Positions 33,089 through 41,317 are shown, counted from the stretch's first letter. The stretch: DNA of 64,000 bases from Catellatospora vulcania (GCF_009720385.1 NZ_ML769301.1:620001-684000); one strand, 5' to 3'. A program made the numbers and translations. The notes: generated by a model not told the origin, from the sequence alone.

Positions 33089-33519
33089 GCCTGCGCCCGC
33101 AGGGCGGAGTACTCGGGCGAGGCGAGGAACTCGGTGATCGCCTGTGCCGTGCCCGGGGTGAACTCGCGCCCCTCGAACACCTGGTCGACGGGGGTGAACA
33201 CCATTGCCGCGCCCTCGCCGAGCACGACGTCGTCCTGTCCCGACGAGGTCACCCCGTAGAAGTAGTGCTTGACCCGGTGGTGTGCGGGCACCGGCTGGAC
33301 CAGGAACAGCCGCAGCGGGGAGTCCGGGCGCAGCGACGCCTCCTCCATCAGCTCGCGCGGCGCGGCCTGCTCCGGGGTCTCGCCAGGCTCGATGTGCCCG
33401 CCGGGCAGCGCCCACATGTTCGGGAAGCTCGGCGCGTGCTCGTCGCGCAACTGCAGCAGCAGCTCGCCGTCGCGGTTCACGAGCATCACCACGGCCAGCT
33501 GCACAGGTTCGTCGTCCAT
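33085..33519 (-). CDS. Nudix hydrolase
   Basis: A 144-residue protein with the Nudix box GGHIEPGETPEQAAPRELMEE (the Gly near the end of the box is Ser here). It would hydrolyse a nucleoside diphosphate linked to another group, for house-cleaning or signalling. The ATG at 33519 is favoured because TAGGGT ends 7 bases before it, giving a leaderless mRNA; a GTG 9 bases upstream is inside that spacing. It is followed directly by the histidine phosphatase gene. Confidence 0.9.
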   Translation of the reverse strand: MDDEPVQLAVVMLVNRDGELLLQLRDEHAPSFPNMWALPGGHIEPGETPEQAAPRELMEEASLRPDSPLRLFLVQPVPAHHRVKHYFYGVTSSGQDDVVLGEGAAMVFTPVDQVFEGREFTPGTAQAITEFLASPEYSALRAQA

Positions 33520-33526
33520 TCGGCCC

Positions 33527-33532
33527 ACCCTA
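33527..33532 (-). promoter_or_regulatory. -10 box (TAGGGT) of the Nudix-phosphatase pair
   Basis: On the minus strand TAGGGT ends 7 bases before the ATG at 33519, so the transcript is probably leaderless. No convincing -35 is seen. Confidence 0.5.
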
Positions 33533-33603
33533 GGTCAACCTTGATCCGCTTGCGGACCCCTGTCACAGTGATGGCCCACATCCGGCACACGGGGAGTACA
33601 CAC

Positions 33604-34170
33604 ATGGCAGACGGCGTACGGCTGAGATCGCGCAGCGTGATGCTGAGCGCGGCGTTCCTGGGACTGGCGGGCGGCTCGGCCGCGTGCGGGTTCGGGCCGG
33701 ACGCCCCCGACGACCCGGTGTACATCCCGAGCAGCGTCGACTACCAGCAGCCGTCGTACCAGCCCCAGCCGGTGGTCGTGCCGTCGCCGACACCGCTCAC
33801 GGGGAGCCCGACAGCCGCGGCCAAGCCGTCGCCGATCCGGACCACGGCCCCGGCCGTCGTGCAGCCCGTGTACGACGACGACTCCTACGTCTTCTACTGC
33901 GTCGACGAGAACGAGGTCATCGTCGACCCGATCGAGTGCGACGGCGACCGCGCCTACGGCACGGACTGGCCCTACTACCTGGCCTACTCCACCGTGTACC
34001 CGCGCACCCTGCGCATCGGCGACCGGGTGCCGACCGGCGGCGACATGTTCAGCGCGGGCGACACCTCGGCGCGGTCCACCTGGGGCCTGCCGTCGCGGGT
34101 CACCAACGGCAGCACCGTGCGCTCCGGGATCGTCGGCGGCACCGGCTCCGGCACCACCGCGGGCAGCTGA
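33604..34170 (+). CDS. exported (lipo)protein, YgiB/DUF1190-like
   Basis: A 188-residue exported protein. RLRSRSVMLSAAFLGLAGG followed by SAAC looks like a signal peptide with a weak lipobox (Cys about residue 28). The mature part is Pro/Ser/Thr-rich, then holds a conserved-looking core with YCVDENEVIVDPIECDGDR and a Gly/Ser-rich end with GLPSR. The position directly upstream (3-base gap) of a glutathionylspermidine-synthase-like gene mirrors E. coli ygiB-ygiC, so I read it as the actinobacterial YgiB/DUF1190 counterpart. GGGGAG precedes the ATG at good spacing. Confidence 0.65.
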   Translation: MADGVRLRSRSVMLSAAFLGLAGGSAACGFGPDAPDDPVYIPSSVDYQQPSYQPQPVVVPSPTPLTGSPTAAAKPSPIRTTAPAVVQPVYDDDSYVFYCVDENEVIVDPIECDGDRAYGTDWPYYLAYSTVYPRTLRIGDRVPTGGDMFSAGDTSARSTWGLPSRVTNGSTVRSGIVGGTGSGTTAGS

Positions 34171-34173
34171 GCG

Positions 34174-35595
34174 GTGCGCCGGATCGACCACTGCACTCCC
34201 AGGCCCGGCTGGGCGGAGACCAACCGCTCGCTGGGCCTGGTGTTCAACGACACGGTGTCGGCGGACGGCTCCGTCGCGTCGTACTGGCGCGAGGGCCCGT
34301 TCTACGACTTCGACCTCGACGAGATCCTGCTGCTGGAGCAGTCGGCCGCGACCCTGCACCGCATGTGCGTGGCGGCCGGGGACCGCATCGTCGAGAGCTG
34401 CCCGCGCACCGATCCCGCGGTACGCCGCGAGGCCTACCTGACCTCGGTGTGCACCCCGGCGACCTGCCTGCTCAGCCGCGCCGGGGTGCCCGAGTACGTG
34501 CACGAGCAGGTCATCCGCACCTGGTACGACAACAGCCCGCAGGCGTGGACGCACAGCGACAAGGACCTGTTCGGCACGCACGCGCACACCCGGCAGAGCC
34601 CCGACTGCTCGCCGAGCGTCTACGGCCGCTTCGACATCTGGTACGGCGGCCGCGGCACCACCCCGAAGTTGCTGGAGTACAACGCGCAGACCCCGACGTC
34701 ACTGCTGGAGGCCGCCGTGGTGCAGTGGAGGTGGCTGGAGGAGACCGGCCACACCCACCACTACGACCGGCAGTGGACCAGTGTGCACGAGCGCCTCATC
34801 GAGGCCTGGCGGCGCAACCTCGGCGAACTCGTCGCCGCCCGCCCCTGGCTCCCGCAGCGCCCCACGGTGTACTTCGCCTACGACGGCAGCGAGGCCTCCG
34901 GCGAGGACCTGATGAACGCGGGCTACCTCGCCGAGACGGCGCGGCAGGCCGGCTACCCGGTCGAGCTGATCGAGGTGGCGCAGATCGGCGTCGACATGGC
35001 CGACGGCCGCATCGTGTACGAGCCCAGCAAGGGCGCTCCCGCGACGCCCATCGACGTCATCTTCCTGCTGTACCCGTGGGAGTGGCTGTGGCACGAGGAG
35101 GGCGGCCGCCCCATCTTCGCCAACATGGCCGACCCCACCAAACGCGGCACCGTCTGGATCGAACCCCCGTGGACCGCCGCCCTGTGGTCGAACAAGGCCC
35201 TGCTCCCGGTGCTGTGGGAGCTGTACCGCGACGACCCCGTGCACCGCGAGCTGCTGCTGCCCGCGTACTTCGCCGACGAGCGCCCCGCCGAGCTGACCAG
35301 CTACGCCCGCAAGCCGATCTGGTCCCGCGAGGGCGCGAACGTCGAGCTGGTCCGCGACGGGGCTGTGCTGGCCGCCACCGGCGGCGACTACGGCGACACC
35401 GGCATGATCGTCCAAGGCCTCGCCGAGCTGCCGTCCTTCGACGGACCCGGCGGGCCGTACCACCCGGTCCTGGGGGTCTGGATGATCGACGGCGAGCCCG
35501 CCGGCATGGGCATCCGCGAGGGCGTCGGCACCGACGGCCTCATCACCCGCAACGGCGCCTGCTTCACCCCCCACACCATCGGCTCCCACCGCTGA
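34174..35595 (+). CDS. glutathionylspermidine synthase family ATP-grasp protein (YgiC-like)
   Basis: A 473-residue protein with GTG start. The sequence follows the C-terminal ATP-grasp synthetase domain of glutathionylspermidine synthase and its YgiC/YjfC relatives: YGRFDIWYGGRGTTPKLLEY, NAQTPTSLLEAAVVQW, FLLYPWEWLWHEEGG, IWSREGANVEL and a closing HPVLGVWMIDGEPAGMGIRE. YgiC-type proteins are thought to ligate a peptide and an amine, but the natural substrates are not known, and actinobacteria use mycothiol rather than glutathione. It is co-transcribed with the YgiB-like gene. A perfect 46-bp palindrome follows the stop. Confidence 0.9.
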   Translation: MRRIDHCTPRPGWAETNRSLGLVFNDTVSADGSVASYWREGPFYDFDLDEILLLEQSAATLHRMCVAAGDRIVESCPRTDPAVRREAYLTSVCTPATCLLSRAGVPEYVHEQVIRTWYDNSPQAWTHSDKDLFGTHAHTRQSPDCSPSVYGRFDIWYGGRGTTPKLLEYNAQTPTSLLEAAVVQWRWLEETGHTHHYDRQWTSVHERLIEAWRRNLGELVAARPWLPQRPTVYFAYDGSEASGEDLMNAGYLAETARQAGYPVELIEVAQIGVDMADGRIVYEPSKGAPATPIDVIFLLYPWEWLWHEEGGRPIFANMADPTKRGTVWIEPPWTAALWSNKALLPVLWELYRDDPVHRELLLPAYFADERPAELTSYARKPIWSREGANVELVRDGAVLAATGGDYGDTGMIVQGLAELPSFDGPGGPYHPVLGVWMIDGEPAGMGIREGVGTDGLITRNGACFTPHTIGSHR

Positions 35596-35597
35596 AA

Positions 35598-35643
35598 GGA
35601 AGGGCACCTTCTACATCGCATGCGATGTAGAAGGTGCCCTTCC
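35598..35643. repeat. 46-bp intergenic palindromic repeat, copy 3 (perfect palindrome)
   Basis: Twenty-three bases beginning GGAAGGGCACCTTCTACAT are followed by their exact reverse complement. It lies 2 bases after the YgiC-like stop and 6 bases before the stop of the convergent deaminase gene. It is the least degraded of the three copies and probably shows the ancestral element. Confidence 0.9.
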
Positions 35644-35649
35644 TGACTC

Positions 35650-36135
35650 CTATGCGGCTCCGTGCTGCCGGCGGTGCAGTTCGCGGACGGCGTCGGCGAG
35701 TTCCAAGGCCGGGCCGTCGACCGACACGCCCGGCGCGACCTGCTGGATCGCCAAGGGCAGCACCGGCCCGGCTGCCAGGCCCATCTCCTGACGCCACGCG
35801 GTCAGCTGTGCCGAGGAGGCGGCGTACACGATGCGGCCCAGGCCCACCCACGCATGGGCGGCCGCACACATCGGGCAGTGCTCCCCGGAGGTGTACACGG
35901 TCGCGGCGGCGCGCTGCTCCGGCGTCAGATGTTCGGCGGCCCAGCGGGCGATCTCGAACTCCGGATGCCGGGTCTCGTCCCCGGACGCGACGTGGTTGTG
36001 GTCCTCGAACAGCACCTCGCCGTCCGCGTCGACCAGCACCGATCCGAACGGCTCGTCGCCGACCGACAGCGCCAGCTCCGCCAGCTCGACACAGCGCCGC
36101 AGATGCGCCAGATCAGTCCCGTCGACCACGATCAC
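35650..36135 (-). CDS. nucleoside/guanine deaminase (CDA superfamily)
   Basis: A 161-residue zinc deaminase. The zinc ligand and proton shuttle motif is HPEFEIARW and the two Cys ligands are in SGEHCPMCAAAHAWVGL. GDEPFGSVLVDADG and HNHVASGDETRHPE match the GuaD/TadA-like nucleoside deaminase group. The Glu-His before CPMC replaces the Pro usual in TadA, favouring a small-molecule base or nucleoside substrate over tRNA. It starts at GTG 36135, with a second GTG 6 bases downstream as alternative. Confidence 0.88.
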   Translation of the reverse strand: MIVVDGTDLAHLRRCVELAELALSVGDEPFGSVLVDADGEVLFEDHNHVASGDETRHPEFEIARWAAEHLTPEQRAAATVYTSGEHCPMCAAAHAWVGLGRIVYAASSAQLTAWRQEMGLAAGPVLPLAIQQVAPGVSVDGPALELADAVRELHRRQHGAA

Positions 36136-36231
36136 TCCACTCCATGGTTGCCCTCATCCAGCAGCGTACCGACCGCGACCCGGCGATCATGGGGCGGACG
36201 CCGCCGCAGGCCGCGTGACAAAATCCGCCGC

Positions 36232-36876
36232 ATGGAGTTCACAGAGGTCATCCGCCGCCGCCGCATGGTGCGCCACTACGCCGACCGCCCGCTGAGCCCC
36301 GAGGTCGTCGAGCGCATCCTGGCCAGCGCGCTGCGCGCACCTTCGGCCGGGTTCTCGCAGGGCTGGGCGTTCCTGGCGCTGACCGACCCGGCCGACCGGG
36401 CACGCTTCTGGCCGTTCGTGCCGACCCGGATGGCGCAGACCCCGACCATGCAGCTCGCCCCGCTCGTGGTGATCCCGCTGGCGCACAAGGCCGCCTACCT
36501 CGCCCGTTACGCCCAGCCCGACAAGGGCTGGGAGGACCAGGCCGAAGCCCGCTGGCCGGTGCCCTACTGGCACATCGACACCGGCATGGCCGCGCTGATG
36601 ATGCTGCTGTCCGCGGTGGACGAAGGCCTGAGCGCCTGCTTCTTCGGCATCATGCCGCAGCAGGGCCCCGACTTCGACGCGGTCACCGAGGTCCCGGCGC
36701 ACACGGACGCGCTGCGCGCCGAGTTCGGCATCCCGGCCGAGTACGAGCCGATCGGCGGCATCTGCATCGGCTACCGCGCCGAGGACACCCCTGCCCAGGG
36801 CGCGCACGTCGCCGCGCGCCGCCGCGGCACGGCCGACGTCATCCACCGTGGACAGTGGGGCGTGCACGGCTCGTAG
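36232..36876 (+). CDS. nitroreductase family FMN-dependent oxidoreductase
   Basis: A 214-residue protein beginning MEFTEVIRRRRMVRHYADRP, the FMN phosphate-binding start of nitroreductases, with ILASALRAPSAGFSQGW next and GMAALMMLLSAVDEGLSACF in the middle. PIGGICIGYRAED ends the domain. It could reduce nitro compounds or quinones or act in F420/flavin chemistry. CAAAAT ends 6-7 bases before the ATG, so it may be leaderless. It is convergent with the kinase-methyltransferase gene. Confidence 0.88.
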   Translation: MEFTEVIRRRRMVRHYADRPLSPEVVERILASALRAPSAGFSQGWAFLALTDPADRARFWPFVPTRMAQTPTMQLAPLVVIPLAHKAAYLARYAQPDKGWEDQAEARWPVPYWHIDTGMAALMMLLSAVDEGLSACFFGIMPQQGPDFDAVTEVPAHTDALRAEFGIPAEYEPIGGICIGYRAEDTPAQGAHVAARRRGTADVIHRGQWGVHGS

Positions 36877-36890
36877 TCCCCGTGCCGCCA

Positions 36891-38240
36891 TCACCCGTCG
36901 GCGCGGGCCGCGGTGTAGGCGACCGTCAGGCGCGGGTCCTCGACGTGGCCGCCCAGGTCGTCGATGATCGCGGCGAGCCGGGACAGGAAGCGCTCACGGT
37001 CGTCCGGGGCGAGTTCGGCGATGTTCGGGAACGTCGACCACAGGTCGCGTGCGGTCTGTGCAGTCAACGTCTGCTGCCAGCTGATGACCTCGACCGCGAC
37101 GTCGTCGAACCAGCCCCCGGCGGTCAGCTGCGCGCGCCACCGGCCGGTGTCGAGCACATGCGACCGGCTCCGCCGGTAGCCGGGCTCGCCGGGCAGCAGA
37201 TCCTGGTACACCTCGTCGAGCCGGTCGCGGAACTCCGTCGGCCGCTCGCGGTCTCCGAACTCGGTCCACCACGCGGCCAGCCACCCGCCCGGCCGGACCA
37301 GCTCGCCGATCTTCGCGGTCGAGGTGGCCGGGTCGAGCCAGTGCAGCGCCGTCGCTGCCACCGCCAGGTCGAACCCGCCGCTGAGGGCTGCGGTCTCGAA
37401 GTCGGCGACGGTGACCTCCAGTTGCTCGCACCCGTGCGTGGCGGACAGGACCTCGGCGAGGTTCGCACCGGGTTCGACCGCGACGACGTGTGCGCCGGCG
37501 GCCAGCAGCGGCCCGGTCGCGAGCCCCGTGCCGGCCCCGATCTCCAGGACCCGCGCACCCGGCCGCAGGCCGCAGCGGCGGGCCAGCAGCTCGAACACCG
37601 CATCCGGGTACGGCGGCCGACCTCGCTGGTAAGTGGTCGCAGCGGTGTCGAACGACATCCGGCGCTTCGGTCGCAGCGCCTCGCGGTCGAGGCCGTCACC
37701 CGTTCCCTGAGCCGACCAGCCGGTCGCGGTGACCACGGCGGCGGCGATGTCGTTCACCGATCGGCCGTCGGTGCCGATCCGCACCACGTCGGCGGGGGAA
37801 TCCTGGTCCAGTCTCACGGCGGCGCGGGCGCTGCGGGCGATGTGCACGTCGAGCCCGCTGCCCAGTTCACGCATGGCCAGCCGCCCGTTGGCGACGTCGT
37901 CCGACGCGGTCAGCAGCACCCGGGTGATCTTCACCGGGGCGTCCAGCGCCTCGGCCAGCTCGTCGGCGTACAGCACGCTCACGGTGTTGGTGTAGACCAG
38001 CCGCCGGTAGCCGAGCGCGGCGAAGTTGCGCCAGAGCGCGGCCAGGTTGTCCAGCCCGATCCGCGACCGGTCGGGGTCCCCGGCGGGCGCGGGGAAGACC
38101 TGCCCGAGGAAGTCGCCCTCCAGCTGCACGTGCGCGATCCCGGCCGCCTCCAGCCGGACGCACACCTCCGCGGCGACCGTCGACTTGCCGACGCCCGAGC
38201 GTCCGCCGATGAACAGCACTTCGACCTGATCCGCACCCAT
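36891..38240 (-). CDS. fusion protein: P-loop kinase domain plus SAM-dependent methyltransferase domain
   Basis: A 449-residue protein with two domains. Residues 6-175 are a P-loop kinase of the AAA_33/APS-kinase-like type: Walker A GGRSGVGKST (12-21), YTNTVSVLYADELAE and RLAMRELGSGLDVHI. Residues 195-449 are a class I methyltransferase: FDTAATTYQRGRPPYP, the SAM-binding VLEIGAGTG (231-239), ATALHWLDPATS and WWTEFGDRERPTEF. A separate version of each domain is common in actinobacteria; the fusion is less usual. The substrate is unknown. It lies 72 bases downstream of the DUF4157 toxin-like gene on the same strand, so co-expression is possible. Confidence 0.88.
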   Translation of the reverse strand: MGADQVEVLFIGGRSGVGKSTVAAEVCVRLEAAGIAHVQLEGDFLGQVFPAPAGDPDRSRIGLDNLAALWRNFAALGYRRLVYTNTVSVLYADELAEALDAPVKITRVLLTASDDVANGRLAMRELGSGLDVHIARSARAAVRLDQDSPADVVRIGTDGRSVNDIAAAVVTATGWSAQGTGDGLDREALRPKRRMSFDTAATTYQRGRPPYPDAVFELLARRCGLRPGARVLEIGAGTGLATGPLLAAGAHVVAVEPGANLAEVLSATHGCEQLEVTVADFETAALSGGFDLAVAATALHWLDPATSTAKIGELVRPGGWLAAWWTEFGDRERPTEFRDRLDEVYQDLLPGEPGYRRSRSHVLDTGRWRAQLTAGGWFDDVAVEVISWQQTLTAQTARDLWSTFPNIAELAPDDRERFLSRLAAIIDDLGGHVEDPRLTVAYTAARADG

Positions 38241-38312
38241 CCGACCATCATGGCGGCGGGCGGCCGCGGAGTCGCGCGGGTTTCCTCGGCCTGGCCGGGC
38301 GGGGGGGGCTTC

Positions 38313-41012
38313 CTACTTGCGGTACGGGTGGAGTTTGCGGCGGTCGATGCCGGCTTCGATCATCAGCCGGTAGCCGAAGTTCTGTGCCCGCTTCTTCCAT
38401 CCGCGGGCCTGCTCGGCAGTCATCTTGCCGACTTCGGGCATGTCGTCGAAGAACGTCTCCCACTCCTCGTTCCAGCCGAACCCGGCGTGCAGGCCGTCCT
38501 TGCCCACGTGGTCCTGCCAGCCCATCGTCACCGTCCAGTCGTCGATGTCGATGTCGATGTCCTTGAACCGCTGCCGGAACTTCTGCGGGAAGATGTGATG
38601 GTCGTGGGTGACCTTGGAGCCGATCAGCTTCTTGCACTCGGCCGGTTCGTCGACGAGCTGTCCGGGCGCCTGGGCGGGCGTCTTGTCGACCGGGTCGGTC
38701 ATCGGCGCGGTGTCCCGCCCGGGTGCGCTGGCGGTGCCGCTGCTCTGGCCGGGGGCCTGGGCCGGGGCGCTGTCCGCGCCGGGGGCTTTGACGGGTTCCA
38801 CTACCAGGTAGGTGAAGTTCTTCAGCATCAGCGCGTACAGCACGGCCCGGCCGGCGCCCGCAGCCGCCTGCGGCACGAACTTGCCGCCGGTGACGAGGAT
38901 GGCCTTGGCGATGGTCGTGCCGCCCACCATGACGGGTCCCTCGGCGACGGTCTTCGTGGCGCCGAGGACCTGTGCGCCGGGAGCGGCCTTCACCAGGGCG
39001 GCATGGCCGAGTTCCCGGCCGGAGGCCTTGGCCAGGCCGAGAGCCTCGCGCGTCAGGAAACCCGCGCCGTACGTCGGCCATTTCCCGATCGAGTTCAGGT
39101 ACGTCATGTCGTTCGGCATGCCCATCACCGGGCCACCCGCATTGCCGGTGCCCGAGGTCACCTCCTGCAGCTGGCCGCCGCCGGGCTTGCCGCCCGCCTT
39201 CGGGGCAGGCGCGCTGCCCTTCGCGTCCGCCGCGCTCATGGCCTGCGGTGACTTCTGCGCCCCACCTGTGCCGTTAGACCCGGACGTGCTCGTGCCTTGC
39301 GGTGACTTCGGCGACCCGGCTTTGCCGTTCGACGCGCTGGAGCCGTTGGAACCTGAGCCCGGTTTCGCCGCCTGGCTGGGTGCAGGCTTCTCGTCGGCCT
39401 TGGGGGACGGCTTGGTGGCCTTGGCCGCAGGTCCTGACAAGGCCTTGCCGACCCGGATCACCGCGCCCGCCACACCTTGTGCCGACACCGCCACGTCGAT
39501 CATCGCGCCGATGACCCGGGCGTGCGCCTCGGGCAGGGCCGCCTCGATCGCGAGCGCGCACGCGGTGAGGTTCGGCAGGTCGCGCTTGTTGAAGTTGGTG
39601 GGGTAGACGCGCCCGTTCTTCTTGTGCTTGAAGTAGACGCCCGACACCAGCGGAAGCCCCGACTTCGCCCCTTTGAGCATGGTGTCGAGGTCGAGGTCGA
39701 GATACCCGCCGCCCTCGTACTGCGCCTGGAACAGCCCGGTGAGCACGTCGTAGCTCACGTTGACGAGCTTGTTGTCGATGTAGGACGGATCGGCCTTGCC
39801 GTCGGTGCCGGGGACCAGCGGTTCCTGGTCGGCGACCGGCACCCCGATGTTCGGGTTGCCCCCACCGGGGGCGCTTGAGTAGATCTTCGCGCCGGGGCCG
39901 GCCTCCTGGTCGAGCGTCGCCTGGAAGGCGATCTTGCGCGCCCTCTCGGCGACCTTGAAGACGCCGCTGTCCTTGCCGACCTTGTTGTTGTCCAGCGCGC
40001 CGAGCCGGATCTTGTCGATCGTGCCGATCGTCATCTTGCGCAACCGCGTCATCATGTCGGTCTCGTTGAACGCGTTGAGGTACTCGGCGACGGCTTTCCA
40101 GTTGTCGTTGGCCATCTCGTTCTTGATGTTCAGGTCCAGGAACGCGGGCCGGGTGAAGCCCGCCGCGTTGGAGCCCGGCCCGAGACCCGCGCCGTCGCGT
40201 GCAGCCAGGTGGATCGAGGCGATCTGGGCCGTCGTCAGTGCCTTGCGGCCCTTGCCGGGGTTGTCCGACAGCAGCCGGGTGATGTCGCCCGGGGCGAACT
40301 GGTTCAGGGCATGGGCGGCGCTCAGGTAACCGTCGCCGCCGCCGGCCGCGACCCCGTCGAACAGCTGCTTCTCCAGCCGCGGCACGTCCTCGGGCGCGCG
40401 GTGCACGACGTCGTGCCGGCCGTGCACCGCGTGCTGCACCACGTGGGTCAGCTCGTGCGCGAGCAGCCACGTGCCGCGATCGGTCGACGGCGCGAACCCG
40501 CCGTCGCCGAACACCACGTGGTTGTCCACGGCGTACGCGGACGCGCCCATCCGGTGGGCGGAGCGCGCCGCGGCGGCGTCGGTGTGGATACGCACCGAGC
40601 TGAGGTCGCTGCCGAGCTCGTGCTCGAAACGTTGCCGGATCGGCGCGTCCAGGGGCCGGCCTGCGCCGAGGCCGCTGGTGTCCGCGCCGGGCAGCGCGGC
40701 CTCGCGCCCGCCGGGCATGGCGGGGCGCACGCCCGCGATTCGGTCGGCGACCGCGTGGCCCTCGTGCTCCAGGGGATCGGTCGGGCTCGCGACGGTCCGG
40801 CCCGCCGGAGCGGCGTGGTTCAGGCCGGAGGCGGACGGCGGACGCGGGGGGCGGGCATCGGCCGCGCTCGTGGGCACCCGCGAGAAGTCGAAGCCGGTGG
40901 CGGGGCTCGCCTCGTGCTCGTGCGCCGGGGCGGTGTCGCCGGTGGGCGCGGCGGCGACCGCCGGCGTCGCCGCCGCCTGCTGCCGGGGGCCGGCCGTGGT
41001 CGATTCCCGCAC
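38313..41012 (-). CDS. DUF4157 eCIS-associated toxin with C-terminal His-rich HNH-like domain
   Basis: An 899-residue protein divergent from the injection-system operon. Residues 1-115 are low complexity. About 120-193 is a DUF4157 domain (LDAPIRQRFEHELGSDLSSV, VRIHTDAAAARSAHRMGA) with metallopeptidase-like HELTH (186-190) before VVQH. DUF4157 is known as the marker of eCIS cargo. A long central region follows, with a Gly/Ser/Lys/Pro-rich linker (about 525-625) and one hydrophobic stretch. The last 98 residues carry THDHHIFPQKFRQRF (802-816), then H835, H842 and WNEEW (847-851). This layout resembles the HHH/HNH-like toxin nucleases of polymorphic toxins (DUF2380-type). GTG 41012 follows AGAGAGG. 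No obvious immunity gene is adjacent. Confidence 0.85.
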   Translation of the reverse strand: MRESTTAGPRQQAAATPAVAAAPTGDTAPAHEHEASPATGFDFSRVPTSAADARPPRPPSASGLNHAAPAGRTVASPTDPLEHEGHAVADRIAGVRPAMPGGREAALPGADTSGLGAGRPLDAPIRQRFEHELGSDLSSVRIHTDAAAARSAHRMGASAYAVDNHVVFGDGGFAPSTDRGTWLLAHELTHVVQHAVHGRHDVVHRAPEDVPRLEKQLFDGVAAGGGDGYLSAAHALNQFAPGDITRLLSDNPGKGRKALTTAQIASIHLAARDGAGLGPGSNAAGFTRPAFLDLNIKNEMANDNWKAVAEYLNAFNETDMMTRLRKMTIGTIDKIRLGALDNNKVGKDSGVFKVAERARKIAFQATLDQEAGPGAKIYSSAPGGGNPNIGVPVADQEPLVPGTDGKADPSYIDNKLVNVSYDVLTGLFQAQYEGGGYLDLDLDTMLKGAKSGLPLVSGVYFKHKKNGRVYPTNFNKRDLPNLTACALAIEAALPEAHARVIGAMIDVAVSAQGVAGAVIRVGKALSGPAAKATKPSPKADEKPAPSQAAKPGSGSNGSSASNGKAGSPKSPQGTSTSGSNGTGGAQKSPQAMSAADAKGSAPAPKAGGKPGGGQLQEVTSGTGNAGGPVMGMPNDMTYLNSIGKWPTYGAGFLTREALGLAKASGRELGHAALVKAAPGAQVLGATKTVAEGPVMVGGTTIAKAILVTGGKFVPQAAAGAGRAVLYALMLKNFTYLVVEPVKAPGADSAPAQAPGQSSGTASAPGRDTAPMTDPVDKTPAQAPGQLVDEPAECKKLIGSKVTHDHHIFPQKFRQRFKDIDIDIDDWTVTMGWQDHVGKDGLHAGFGWNEEWETFFDDMPEVGKMTAEQARGWKKRAQNFGYRLMIEAGIDRRKLHPYRK

Positions 41013-41317
41013 CGTCAACCGCCTCTCTGGGACACCTCGACGTGCCCGAAGACTACCGGCGGCCGGTCCGGGCGGTGAGTGTCCACTTCCCGACCGGCAG
41101 CGGCGGAACCGGTGCTGAGCTGGGCCTGCAGGCGGTCGCGGACAGCCGGTGGGGGACACCGGCGGCGTCGGGTAGCCGACCGTCGATCTTATGTATTTCC
41201 ATGCGGTCGGCTGCTTACGCTACGGGCTGCCCGGGGGTGTCCGATGCCGAACGGGCGAGAGCCGAACGCCCTCAAGGCGTTACTCCGACCCATCCAGCCA
41301 CCCTCACGGAGGTCGTC
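41013..41317. promoter_or_regulatory. 305-bp divergent control region between toxin and injection-system operon
   Basis: No gene is seen here. A 9-bp inverted repeat, AGCCGACCG (41174-41182) and CGGTCGGCT (41204-41212), encloses a 21-base AT-rich spacer unusual in this genome. TACGCT (41216-41221) fits a -10 box for the sheath operon, leaving a leader of about 90 bases. AACGCC ... GGCGTT near 41270-41287 could fold as a small hairpin, and GGAGG (41308-41312) is the ribosome site of the sheath gene. The inverted repeat is the best candidate operator. Confidence 0.5.

Noticed and set aside
36855-39251. A 798-codon plus-strand open frame across the methyltransferase and toxin genes
   Set aside because: It spans two real minus-strand genes and their gap, and has no recognisable domain.
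38313-41012. Reading the HELTH protein simply as a zinc metallopeptidase
   Set aside because: HELTH lies in the DUF4157 domain that occurs in eCIS toxins without shown peptidase activity. The likely effector part is the distinct C-terminal domain.
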